A DNA stretch of 64,000 nucleotides from Lolium rigidum (taxonomy: Eukaryota > Streptophyta > Magnoliopsida > Poales > Poaceae): positions 149,527,962-149,591,961 of the forward strand of contig NC_061512.1 of assembly GCF_022539505.1 (NCBI RefSeq), given 5' to 3'. The notes beneath the pieces are model-generated. The model saw nothing but the letters and a program-made list of their open reading frames with translations, was not told the DNA's origin and searched no databases. Of the stretch, positions 11,310-21,775 are shown one piece after another. Both the position numbers and the translations under genes were made by a program. Numbering within the stretch: the stretch's first letter is position 1; each line of letters opens with the position of its first letter.

Positions 11310-12392
11310 TTTGTTTTTTTTTTTTGCGAAACACAGACATGTACGCTCACATATACGCACATACACTCACCTCTATGAACGCACGCACGGACATCCTACC
11401 CCTATGAGCACCTTCAAGAGGAAACTTCATCCGACAGGTCTTGAGATTGATGAAGTTACCACACGCGCTTCGCTGTTGACGGAAACGTCGCCTCTCACTG
11501 AAGAATATGCTGGAATTTGGGGCATTTGGCCTTTGGCCAATCGCCCATTATCAAATTCTAAAACTCACATGGCCCATTCCAAAAATCAGTGGCACCACTA
11601 GTGAGGGCTAAAATTTAGTCCCACATTGCTAGTTGGGAGAGAGTTGGAGTGGTATATAAGGTGGGCTGTTCTAGTCCTAGTAAGTGAGTGAGAAGACAGA
11701 GAGCCCTCGCGCACTCCTCCTCCTCCGCCGCCCGCCTCGTCACGACACGACGCGGGTTGCGGGAATCTCGTCGAGCCGAGCTTATCTTTTTGCTGTTTGG
11801 GAAATTAATTGTGTAATCAATTTTGAGTCATTAACGGACGCGTTACTGCGAACCGTTTTGCCTTCCGGTTTTTCTGGATCATGGCTGTGCCGACTCGGAC
11901 GTGGGCTGCGGCCCACGACCTTCCCGAACCGCACTACATAAGACTCTGCGCAACCCTAGCCGCCGAGATGAGACGCATACGCGGCTACATGTTTCTAGTT
12001 CATTGTGCCGCCGCCTTCATCTTCCTCATCCCATCCGTCGGCGTGCACTGCCAGGACAGTAGGCCTCCGGAACCCTGCCTCTCGTGAACCTGTACGGGTG
12101 AGGGATAATCAGGTTTTTTGGGAGCGCTCCGGCGCGACTATCTGTTTGTCTTGTTTAGATGTGATCTGTTCATCTACCTTACTAGTCTGAACGATTAGTT
12201 TATTTGTTATTTTCATAGTCATGATTTATCAATTACTTGTACGGATTATTTCATATGGATATTTGTTTATATATTCAACAGAATATTCCGCCTTTAATGA
12301 GACATCAAAGTGCCAAACTTGGGGTTTGAACTCTGGTGGGTTGGAGGTGCCACTACCCTTCTAACCATCCAACCACAAGTTGGTTCTCTACT
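11310..12392 (-). mobile_element. tRNA-derived SINE (Au-like), split by an LTR
   Basis: Read on the minus strand, the head (12392-12286) carries pol III promoter-like boxes: TGGTTAGAAGG (box A) and AGTTCAAACCC (box B). The body continues at 11507-11310 and ends in an A-run, read as T at 11312-11324. The body contains the familiar 'cctatgagcacct' and 'gttgacggaaacgtcgcctc' blocks of the Au-type SINE of grasses. Without the insertion at 11508-12280 it is about 310 bp. The Au name is from recall. Confidence 0.7.
11508..12280 (+). mobile_element. Solo LTR (773 bp) inside the SINE
   Basis: Termini are TGCTGGAATTTGG and ATATTCAACA. A perfect 5-bp target duplication GAATA lies at 11503-11507 and 12281-12285. 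A TATA box (GTATATAAGG, about 11652) lies in the first fifth, as expected for a U3/R boundary. No internal domain or second LTR is present, so it arose by LTR-LTR recombination. The small frames inside it are not genes. Confidence 0.8.
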
Positions 12393-12567
12393 TATCTGTT
12401 TATTAGTCCAATGGAATCGAGAGTTTGGAAATATGTTTTTCGAGTGAGGATAGACAGAGCTCGGTTGAGGCGCCGTGGTGTAGTGTAATTTACAAAATGC
12501 CTTGTGAATTTGCTGAAAAATCGTTTATTTTGTTCACATCTTCAACCCATATATATGTTTTTTTTAT

Positions 12568-14491
12568 GGAAACTGCTGGGCGTCCCCCGGGGATCTGATT
12601 CCCAGCCCCCGGGTCCCCAGCCGTCGGATCAACTATTTTAACGGTTAGATTTGCATGTAGCAAAAAAACATCTCCCGGCAGCAAAAAATCACCCCCGACA
12701 GCAAATGACTGAAGCAAAAAATGGTTCGTTCAGAAAAGAAAATAAAAAGGCTGGGCTCGCCGGAGACCTCGCCGGAGACCACGTAGCAAACATATTACGC
12801 AGATGTAGCAAAACCGCAAATAAATTGTAGCAAATATTTTTTATTCATATGCTGCAAATCCTCTAAGACATCAATGGAGACATCGCCTGCAGCTGGTAGC
12901 AACACCGTCCGAGGTTGCAGCAACTCCGTCCGTCCAGGACAGCAACACCACAAGCTGCTAGTAGCAACGCCCTATGCCTATGGTAGCAAAAATCCACCCT
13001 CTACCGGTAGCAATACCGGACACCTTAAATAGCAAAACCGACCTCCGCCAGGTAGCAATGCCGCAGGCCTAAGGCAGCAAAACTCCTAACGAAGCAGAGG
13101 AGCGCGAGATGGAGGCGGCGCTGGTAGCATCGGCGGTGACCGCTTGTAGCATCGACGCCATCGGCTGATAGCACCAGTGACATGCACTAGCAGCATCCCA
13201 AAATTGGGCTACACAGCAGCGTCGTCGACCGGAACATGGCTGTAGCACGGCGCCCGGAGCATGGCTGTAGCACGGCGGCGGGAGTAGCTGGGCCGCGGGG
13301 GCGCGGCGGCGCGTGGGGGGTGGGGCACGCGGCCGGAGCTCATGCGAGAGGCTCCCTGGCCGGCCTCCTCCGCTCGGCGGCGCGGCAGCGCGGAGCCATG
13401 GCGTGCTGGCCGGCGGCGGAGAGCCATGGCGTACTGGCCAACGGCGGGGAGCCATGGCCGCGCTGTATGGTGGCGCAGATGGCAGCGGGAAGGCGCGATG
13501 GCCATCGATGGGGATTGCGCGATGGCCGTCGGTGGGGAGGGCGCACTGGCACCTAATGTAGCAAAAACGACCTCCGTTGGTAGCAAACCCGGCTTCCGCC
13601 ATTAGAAATGTCGGAGGCCTAAGGTAGGTAGAAAAGCCTGCCTTCGCTGGTAGCAACATAGAAGGCCTAAGGCAGCAAACTCCCACAAATTCGCCAAAAA
13701 TATTCTTTGTATTCTACAGCACTTATTTCGTCTCCATCTAGCACTGATCTGGACGCGCGGGTTTGGGCTGGCCTCCATCTCCGGCCTGCAGCACGCAGGG
13801 CGAGCACCATATGTCGCCACCATCTCAACGACGGGGAGAGGTGGAGCTCTCCGAGCCTCACGGCTACGTGCGGCGGCGCCCACGGGGTGGCTGGGGCGGG
13901 GCGGCGGCTTGAGCTCATCGGCGGTTGAGAAGGTTGAGGAGGACGACCGCCGGCTGGACCGGCGAAATCTCGAGTCGTCTCGTCGCGGGCGGAGCGCCCG
14001 TATTCCAAGCGCTCCATGGCGTCGATGATTGGGTGGAACCGTCGGGGGCTTGCAGCACCACCACCGTAGGAGGCGGCCGGGAGCGCTCCATGGGGGACGG
14101 CCGGCGAGGGCGCGGCGGCTACAGGAGGAGGAGGTTGGGGGAGGCGGCGGGCGCGAGCAGGGGAAATAGAGCTCGGCTTGGGCGCCGACGAGGCGCGGGA
14201 GCAGCGAGGAAGGCGGCCGGCGACGAGGTTGCTACCGGCGCGAGGCCAAGATAAGCGGCGGCGGCAGCGGCCGGCCAGGGGGGGCCACCGGCGATCTGCA
14301 AGAGCAGCGGCGGAGCCTCACGAGGTCGCGACCGATGCAACCGGAACGGATAAGGAAGAAAAAGAAGCTATAGACGGTGGGTTGGTGGGGCTTGGGAGGG
14401 ACGTTTACGTCCGTAGGATGAAGCGCATCCAACGCTCGCGCGTCCGGAGGTTGTGAGCAGCGCAGCCCCCGGCTGATTGCAATCATTTTCC
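12568..14491. mobile_element. Non-autonomous Mutator-like element (1.9 kb)
   Basis: It is bounded by a 9-bp direct duplication TTTTTTTAT (12559-12567 and 14492-14500), with inverted ends GGAAACTGCTGGGCG and, from the right, GGAAAATGATTGCAA. A 9-bp duplication and G-rich ends are the Mutator signature. No MURA transposase frame is present. The left two-thirds is built from irregular repeats of 'tagcaa' and 'tagcatcg'-like words separated by GC-rich tracts; the right third is more than 70% GC by eye. Overlapping long frames at 13069-14456 on both strands are compositional. A captured gene piece is possible but I recognize none. Because the T-rich duplication is low complexity, chance contributes some doubt. 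Confidence 0.6.
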
Positions 14492-14699
14492 TTTTTTTAT
14501 ATTGAACGATACAGGGAAGGATGCATTGATTTTAATGAACGAGTACATAATATGGTTTGCTAAAATTGTTGTGGATGATGCCCAGAACGGCACATAGAAT
14601 TGTAGTTCTATGAATTTACTCGATCGATTCACTTGCAAAGACGCGCGCGCCAAAGGCATGTCTTCCTGCCCAATGTACATGCAAAAGCAACCAACAACC

Positions 14700-16208
14700 T
14701 CAAGTCCTTGGAATGGTGCGTGCACGGAGGGGATGCTTGATGACCGTGGTGAAGTCGAGTATCTCCGTCATGTCCACCTGCTGGCCGTCCGCCGGCGGCA
14801 GCCACTGGAGCTCGTTGACCAGGCTCCCGACGAAGTAGGCGACGTGCAGCATGCCGAGCGTGTATGCGGGGCACATCCTGGGGCCGGCGCCGAACGGCAT
14901 CATCTTGATCTCCTTCCTCCCCGTGATGTCCACGTCGCACCCCTCGCCGCCGTTCAAGAACCGCTCCGGCCGGAACTCCAGCGGCGCCGTCCACACCGTC
15001 TCATCCCGCCCTGGCTCCGCGACTAGGATGTTTACTTCCGCGCCCTTGGGCACCTTGTAGCCTCCGATCTCCGCGCCGTGGCCGTGCACGCCATGCGGGA
15101 TGAGGAAGTGGAGCGGTGGATGCAGCCGCAGCCCCTCGAGCACCACGGCTTTCAGGTACGGCATGGCCTGAAGATCTTCTTCGCTGAGCTCGGGCTTGCT
15201 CCTGACCTCCTCGTAGACCCTGGCCTGCATTTCGGGGCGGTTTACCAGCTCTGCCATGATCCACTCCAACAGAGTGGCCGTACCGTCATTCCCAGTGCTC
15301 AAGAACTCCAAGCACAGGCTGACCACCTCGCCGTCGGTGAGCGGGCGGTCTCCCTCCCCGGGCACCCGCAGGCCGAGGAGGGATTCGGCGTAGCAAGGCG
15401 GGTTGTCGTCCCGGCTCTTCGTCCTTGCGTGGATTAGCGGGAGAAGGATCTCGTCCACCCGCCGACGCACGGTCATGTGCGCAGCCCACTGCTTGCCGAA
15501 GAGCCTCTTGGTGAGGGGCGGGAAGATGTAGAAGATAGGGTAGCTGAGGATACTGCGCACAACCCACAACTGCAGCTCCTGTATCTCGTCCAACACCTCC
15601 GGGCCAAGCCTGGCGCCAAAGCTCATGTACGCGAAAAGCTCGAACAGGGCGCGCCTTAGCAACGGCCTCACGGTGACGGGCCGCGAGCCGCCGCCGCCGC
15701 TGGCTGCGAGTAGGTTGTTGACGAGCGCGTCGCGTGCCCGCCGCCTCGCCGGCGCGAAGAGGCTGACACGGGCCGGGTGCAGCACCTCGGAGGCGAGGTT
15801 CCGGCGGACGAGGCGCCAGTATGGACCGTAGGGCGCGGCGTTGATGTTGCGGGCGCCGGAGGTGAAGAGGTGCCCCGGCTCGAAGACCTGCGGGCGGTCG
15901 GCGAAGGTGACGCCGCTCTGGACGAGGACACGGTGGGCGAGGTGGCGGTCCGAGACGAAGACGAGCGGGCGGAATAGGCGGACGGAGATGACGGGGCCAT
16001 GGCGCGCGTGTAGCTCGCGTAGGATCTGAGGAAGGTCGAAGATGGACTGCCGGAGCGCCAAGAACTTGGCAAGGAAAAGCAGGGCCGGCGGGCCTGGAGG
16101 GAGCGACTTGCTGCGTCGGCGACGGCTGTTGAGCAAGAATATGAGCGAGGCTGCAAGACAGAGGGAGAGCGTGATGAACAAAAGCCATGAGCAGCTGGTT
16201 AGCTCCAT
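14700..16208 (-). CDS. Cytochrome P450, CYP89A-like
   Basis: A single-exon, 502-residue gene, as is usual for CYP89A. I start at the ATG at 16208 (MELTSCSWLL) because it puts a hydrophobic anchor (residues 7-27) before a basic stop-transfer (RRRR) and the PPGP hinge (37-40). The upstream in-frame extension lacks P450 features. Seen: ExxR in VVLEGLRLHPP (about 358), FRPERF (about 416) and heme loop FGAGPRMCPAY with Cys near 445. Two oddities: the I-helix reads STGNDGTAT, so the Thr normally after the acidic residue is Gly, and the heme loop ends in Ala instead of Gly. P450s are ER-anchored monooxygenases using a reductase; CYP89A9 of Arabidopsis acts in chlorophyll catabolite oxidation, but the substrate here is unknown. 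It is intact and hemmed in by transposons on both sides. Confidence 0.85.
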   Translation of the reverse strand: MELTSCSWLLFITLSLCLAASLIFLLNSRRRRSKSLPPGPPALLFLAKFLALRQSIFDLPQILRELHARHGPVISVRLFRPLVFVSDRHLAHRVLVQSGVTFADRPQVFEPGHLFTSGARNINAAPYGPYWRLVRRNLASEVLHPARVSLFAPARRRARDALVNNLLAASGGGGSRPVTVRPLLRRALFELFAYMSFGARLGPEVLDEIQELQLWVVRSILSYPIFYIFPPLTKRLFGKQWAAHMTVRRRVDEILLPLIHARTKSRDDNPPCYAESLLGLRVPGEGDRPLTDGEVVSLCLEFLSTGNDGTATLLEWIMAELVNRPEMQARVYEEVRSKPELSEEDLQAMPYLKAVVLEGLRLHPPLHFLIPHGVHGHGAEIGGYKVPKGAEVNILVAEPGRDETVWTAPLEFRPERFLNGGEGCDVDITGRKEIKMMPFGAGPRMCPAYTLGMLHVAYFVGSLVNELQWLPPADGQQVDMTEILDFTTVIKHPLRARTIPRT

Positions 16209-16436
16209 TGTTGAAGCTCTGGACCAACTCCGGTGTGGTATGTATGCAGACGATGTAATGTCAACGTGCCTCGAGTCCATTTGGTAGTCGTACTTTACAC
16301 TCTCATGCCGCATGCAGTTACGCTGTCGGCGCAGGTGAACGTGATCACGGAAGGGAATACTACTACATTTTTCAGTTATAAAATGATACTCGGCCCATGT
16401 GACCAAAAAAATGCACGTTCCCACCACGCGGCCCAT
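16209..16436 (-). promoter_or_regulatory. Short proximal promoter of the P450
   Basis: Only about 228 bp separate the P450 start codon from the LINE tail at 16437. I see no strong TATA box, so any distal promoter elements would have to lie within or beyond the LINE. Confidence 0.3.
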
Positions 16437-17935
16437 GTTTTTTCGATAAAGGATGCTTTCATTACTTTTATAAGCAATTACATCCAGCCTCTGCATAACC
16501 AGGATGCACACAGCCGTTTATGTTGTCTCAGGTTCGAAAGTGATAAAAACAAAAAACTAGGCGAGATACACATCAAGATGAAACATATAACGCCTAAGAA
16601 GTAGGTGGGGCATCTATCCGTAGACTATGCTGCCACCCATGTTGGGAAAAAGTATCCCTCGCCGCAGCCTCCAACCGTGTACAGACCTCCGTAAACAGGT
16701 CTCGGTTCTCCACTCGCCGAAGAGGTAACCACGAACGGAGAATACCGTACATCTGCGGATGACCTGCAACAAAGAGCAATTTTTATCATTAAAAATCTTG
16801 TCGTTTCTACATAGCCAAAGCGCCCGGATAATCGCTAGCGCCCCCACCCTAAGAAGCAACTTAAACCTTGAATCAACACCATGGAGCCAATTACCAAATA
16901 CATTGGCAACACTAGTCGGAGGATACAGGGTAGACGCTACTTGGATGATCGACCATATAGATCTCGCGAATTGGCACCTGGAAGAACAAATGCTTGATTG
17001 TTTCGTCCTGTTGACAGAAAACACATCGAGTACTTCCATGCCAATTACGCTTAACAAGATTATCTTTGGTGAGGATCACCCTCGACGAAGATACCATCCA
17101 AAAATTTTAATTTTTAATGGTATCTTCATCTTCCAAATCTTTTTATTATTATCAACTCGGTAGATCGAAAGAAGGATCGCGTTGTAGAAAGATTTCACGA
17201 GAAAGCACCGTTGGCATGAAGGTTCCATCTAAATTCATCCGGTTCGTCCGATAATTGAATATCCCCGAGCCGTTGAATTAAGGTATTCCATGCCGCGAGT
17301 CTTTGTCCAAGTAAAACCCGTCCGAACGTCACATTCGGGGGTGAGGTAGCCATTACGGTAGCAATGGTATCACCTTGACGACGAACAATCCTATAAAGAG
17401 CTGGATACTCGTTCACTCGAGGGGTGCGTTGTCAAGCCAAGCATCTTCCCGAAACGTATTTGTGCTCCATTTCTGATTGAGAAAGTGCCATGGCGAAAAA
17501 ATTCATTTTTAGTCGCCATTAGCCCGGCCCGTAAGTGAGAATCCCCTGGTTTCCAAACCATTTGGGATAATGTCTTCGAACCGATATACTTTCGCCGAAG
17601 GATAGTCCGCCAAGTCCCATCCTCGGTGAGGAGCTTAAACAGCCATTTTCCCAATAGGGCCGAATTCTTGACTTCCAAGTCATGAACTCCAAGCCCACCT
17701 TGGTCTTTGGGACTACAAACTATACTCCACTTAACCAGTCGATATTTCTTTTCTCACTGTCCCCTTGCCAAAAGAATCTGGATCGATAATAATCGAGTTT
17801 ATGCAGAATTCCTTTTGGTAAGATGAAAAATGATAACATATACAGTACCATGTTTGTGAGTACCGAATTAATGAGTATCAATCTTCCACCTAGGGACAGC
17901 AACTTGCCTTTCCAGCTACTAAGGCGTTTTTGTAA
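16437..17935 (-). mobile_element. 5'-truncated L1-type LINE, ORF2 C-terminus only
   Basis: Minus strand. The 5' end near 17935 starts in the connection region (LSLGGRLILINSVL, YYRSRFFWQGDSEKR). It continues with NSALLGKWLFKLLTEDGTW and RRKYIGSKTLSQM (17678-17391), then EYPALYRIVR (17416), then a zf-RVT relic and the basic end (17057-16614). Frames are broken several times. The 3' end carries 'gctgtgtgcatcctgg' and 'cctttatcgaaaaaa' (read in reverse at 16438-16520). The same family as 9124-9413. Confidence 0.85.
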
Positions 17936-18166
17936 AACGCGCGCATGTGGCCGAAGAAGGCATCGATTGAAGAAGAGGCACCCACTAGCTGGCCGGCGTA
18001 CGTGTCACACATGGTCACGGGACCGAAGAACGTTGGACACAGGCGGTCATGTTTTTCGTTAGATTTTCCTCTCTCAAATTCAATCAATTTACTAAAATTC
18101 ATGTCAGCAACTAAACGATTTTCATTTCACACTACAGCAAACAATGTTGGAGATCGGTGCTAGGAT

Positions 18167-18997
18167 CAGGGCCGGCCTGGGGCGAAACTATAATTTAGGG
18201 CCCTTGCCACAATTTTTTTACGTAGTATGTATGTATAAAATGCTACCAATGTGAACTTAAGTGTAGCAATATTCATATAACAATAATATTGTATGCATCT
18301 TACCTTAAAATCTTCTGGTTACATTCCTAGATGAAAAGTCAGCGAGAATCAATATTTCTCGAATTGCTCTTGTTACTCTTTTTTTTTTGAAGAGATCCTC
18401 TCTGTGATTCCATCAGCCTATTTTATTTCCTCTCTCGACTTCCTTTTGGCACAACCGGCAAAGTCTTTCTAGAAGACATAACTTGGATGAAAATAACAAG
18501 AGATTGTAACTGAAATTAGGGCATAGAGCCATGGACTAACTACGGAAGAGCATCAAGAATTCGGAGATCAGATCACTATACCAGCTGACTGCTGTGATTG
18601 ATTCTATCAATTTCATGTTTCGGATCTCCTATCCTGCCGCCCTGCCCGCAGCTGCCGTAGGCGATTTGGGCGGGCAAAGGAATTACAGCGAGTTGGAGGT
18701 ATCGCCGGAGGGTGAGAGGCCGAGGCGCAGGTCTTCGTGGCGATCTGATCGGGAAGAAGTTCACGAAAAAGTAGTTCAAGAATTCGGGACGATGTGCTCG
18801 ACTCCACTCCGTCTCCGTGTCCGTGCGCGAGAAAAGAAAGGCCCAGCCTGAGGGTTGCTGTGACTGGGAGCCTGGGAACCAACCGATGCAATGGGCCTAG
18901 TAGTATTAGTATACAACATATACCTCGAAGGGGCCCCAAATTTTCTTGGGCCCAGGGCGGCCGCCCCTCCCGGCCGCCCCCCCTTGGGTCAGGCCTG
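18167..18997. mobile_element. Non-autonomous hAT element (831 bp)
   Basis: A perfect 8-bp target duplication GCTAGGAT (18159-18166 and 18998-19005) flanks CAGGGCCGGCCTGGG at the left and, read inward from the right, CAGGCCTGACCCAAG. Subterminal GGGCCC blocks (about 18209, 18930 and 18948) are typical of this group. No transposase frame is present. The internal sequence, including GC-rich 18700-18850, is unassigned. Confidence 0.75.
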
Positions 18998-19214
18998 GCT
19001 AGGATGGACACGCAGAGCTCTGGCGATTCTCGCTGGCCGCGGTGCAGAAGTTTGAAACTATTGTTGCTCAACGATCGCCTGTTATGCGAACTGCAATGAT
19101 CGTAACTAAACTTACTCTGCGGCTTCTGCTGCCTATGCTCCTATGCTATCCTTGAGGAGGACAGTACTGTGATTGGACATGTGCCTGTTGCAGTGGAGAA
19201 GATTAGTCCTGGAG

Positions 19215-19531
19215 GGACTGAGATCCAGTGCCCTGCCACAGGCAAGGCACAGATGAACAGTGCCGTGCCCTGTCTCCTTTTCTGGACGTCGGATAGAAAA
19301 TCAACGGCTGGATGAATATGAACAGGGGTTGCTACAGGGGACATCTACAGTACATCTGCTACAGGATATTTTGTTGTGTCATCTGTACACAGTACGTGCT
19401 ATAGTACTTCCCAAATAGTGCTGCTACAGTACTTAATTTTGGCTGTTCGTTTTCGATCCAATGGCCAAACAGACAGGGCACGACACTGTTTATCCGCGCG
19501 TTGCCTGTGGCGGGGCACTGGATCTCATTCC
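19215..19531. mobile_element. Mutator-type MITE (317 bp)
   Basis: A 9-bp target duplication GTCCTGGAG (19206-19214, 19532-19540) flanks long inverted repeats: GGACTGAGATCCAGTGCCC at the left against GGAATGAGATCCAGTGCCC read from the right. They pair on for about 70 bp with few mismatches. The central loop has repeated CTACAG words. It is non-coding. Confidence 0.8.
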
Positions 19532-19803
19532 GTCCTGGAGGTGCTGTCTTCTTTAGCTCCCATTACTCCAATGGTCGGAAAAGAGGTGGTTTCTCCTGTT
19601 GGTGATAAAGTCAATAAGCATTTTTTTTAACAAAGTCAATAAGCAAATGGTTGGCTCCTATGCTGCTGCTGTCGCTGGCTTAGGGTGGCCGACTGCTCCT
19701 AGCACACATAACCTCAAATTATCACATCTTTCCCTTGTTTTTCCCCATCTGGCACCTTAGGGATTCGCAGGTCAACATAATACAAGTAATACACCTTGTA
19801 GTT

Positions 19804-20590
19804 TTCTTTTTTGATAAAAGGAATATATTAATATCGAGAGATACCAATTACACCCAAATTCTGCAATAGCGCAATACCCTAACGGTAGTACGGATGCACA
19901 TAGCCAAAAAGTAAAAAAATAAAACTAAGAAATAAAAAGTCCCGCGACGATATTCCAGCCGTAGCAGCAACAATACATCCACAACCAAGACAACACCTGA
20001 ACTCCAGGCTCTCCAAAAGTGTCTCCAAGAAGGGAACAGTGCACAAGTGTCGTCGTCGCCCAATCAAAAGACCTTAGGTTTCACCCTGAAGATACTCCTC
20101 GCTCTCAATGCCTTCAAAAAGGCCATTGCCAGGCACAACCAATTAAGGCTAGACCTTGGATTTTCACACTGAAAGGTAAGGCTCTGAACTTCACTTGTGT
20201 TATCGCCCCCACTTGCATATTGCTGCTGCGAACCCAGATAACAAGCAAGTCCCACAACATCGCAAAGACTCGAACCTCCATTGTTGGTCCTCCAATCTAG
20301 CCTTCATGATATTCTCCGCATCTGATTTCACCATGGACCAAAATGTCATCTAATGACAACACAGAGCAAAGCTTCGCGCCGCTCCCTCCTGAACCAAACG
20401 GTCGAAATAAAAGCATGGGTGTGCACGACCGAATACCACCCCATCCAGCAAACTCCAGGCATAACGTTCACTGTTACATTCGTCGGCGGAGCCTTCCTGA
20501 ACTCAACACTCTAGCCAAATCCAGTAGGACATGCAACAAGAAGGTCTTCGTCTTGGCGCGAGAATATCAACCTCATATATATGATAAAGC
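19804..20590 (-). mobile_element. LINE-like 3' remnant
   Basis: On the minus strand the sequence ends 'ggctatgtgcatccgta', then a variable stretch, then 'cctttta tcaaaaaag'-type tail (read as TTCTTTTTTGATAAAAGG at about 19807). This resembles grass LINE 3' ends. The upstream part is non-coding and its 5' limit is uncertain. Confidence 0.4.
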
Positions 20591-20599
20591 AATATAGGT

Positions 20600-21230
20600 A
20601 AAATATTGAAATCATGTCACTCGGACCCTAGTAACAAGCATTAAACATAGCAAAGGTGTACCAACACTCATACAAGAATATCTTCAAGACAAACATCTAA
20701 AATCTCGATACATATGGAGAATTACATGATCAATCTCATCCAAAACCCATCCACCTCTTAAGCCTACAGAGAACTACTCACTCATGGTGATGGAGAGTGA
20801 GTCCATGATGGTTGACGATGATGTCGGTGGCGGGGATGATGAAGAAGCCCTCGAAATCCCTCTCTCCAGGGTGGAGAGCAGGATCAATCAGACCCCCGAA
20901 ACAAAGATCGTGGTCTTGGCGGCGCTTTGTTTCGTGAAACTTCATGTCCTTCCAGGGGGTAGGTTTTTAGGGTATATAAGGCACCTCGCGAGGGGGGGGG
21001 GGGGGCGAGATGACGACCGAAGGCCGAACGGGCCTGGGTGGGGCGCTCAAAGAAGTAGAGCGCGCCACCTGGCCTCGTTCGGACCGCGTGGCTCACCTCT
21101 CGTGATCCATAGCTCCAGGTCCGTTCTTTTGTTGAAAAACTTCCGTGGTATTTTCCTTGATTTTATTTCCTACGAAAACTTGACAAAAATGAGACTTTGC
21201 TAAAAATAACATTAGATTTAGCAGTTTTTA
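20600..21230 (-). mobile_element. Degenerate gypsy-type LTR remnant
   Basis: The stretch includes 'gagaactactcactcatggtgatggag', similar in layout to the Athila-type LTR here (compare 'gactactcactcatcactccgg' at 38271), then a G-run of about 14 at 20990-21004. Ends are unresolved. It is a low-confidence fragment. Confidence 0.35.
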
Positions 21231-21342
21231 TCCAAATATGATGAGATTCTGGAGTAAATCATTGAGCAAAATGCTTGAAAAATAGATACATTTAGGACTT
21301 ATGAGTATTCATACTGGAATAGATATATGTATTGTAACCAGA

Positions 21343-21775
21343 CTGTTGTAAAGCTAGCACCGCAATGTGCTATCCTTCTATAAATACAAGGACACAAGTG
21401 GCATAGGCATCCTGAATGGGCCTGCCGAATATAGTACCCGGGCCCACGACCCGAAGATTACAAAGTCCGGAAGCCCAATGAACATCGGTATGGAAGATAG
21501 AGATATATTAGGAATACAGAGATTTGTATATTTACGGGACGAACTCAAAGAGTCTCTCGTTATTTGTAACTTGTATGACACGAAAGCCTCAGCTCCACCT
21601 CCTATATAAAGGGGAGCCGAGGGAGAAAGAAAGGATCGAATCATTGTCAACACAACCCTAGTGTTCATAGTCGAGAACTTGTTTCGGCTGAACCTTCGAG
21701 ATCTACTTGCCCTCTACTTTCTGCGAAACCCTAGTCTACAACTTGTAGGCATTGACAAGTTAATCCCTTGTCAAT
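21343..21775 (+). mobile_element. LTR of a Tat-like gypsy element
   Basis: The right end is clear: ...CCCTTGTCA at about 21775, followed by the primer-binding-like ATGGGCACCGCCTGTGGGAA. A TATA box lies at about 21602 (CCTATATAAAGG). The left end is uncertain: TGTTGTAAAGC at 21343, or TGACAAAAATG at 21181 which pairs with the TTGTCA end. Confidence 0.55.

Noticed and set aside
11684..12190. Small Ser/Arg-rich frames
   Set aside because: They lie in the solo LTR leader region and have no homology I can recognize.
12300..12392. Possible tRNA gene from box A and box B words
   Set aside because: The boxes belong to the SINE head; no cloverleaf stems or anticodon loop can be drawn.
13069..14486. 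Several long overlapping frames on both strands
   Set aside because: They lie in GC-rich, word-repetitive Mutator element sequence; translations are Arg/Ala/Pro-rich without motifs, and all six frames are open by composition.
16209..16511. 101-residue N-terminal extension of the P450
   Set aside because: It lacks P450 features, crosses into the LINE tail and precedes a perfect membrane anchor start at 16208.
20988..21006. G-run as a possible G-quadruplex regulatory site
   Set aside because: A single G homopolymer next to a degenerate LTR; its length is also unreliable in assemblies.
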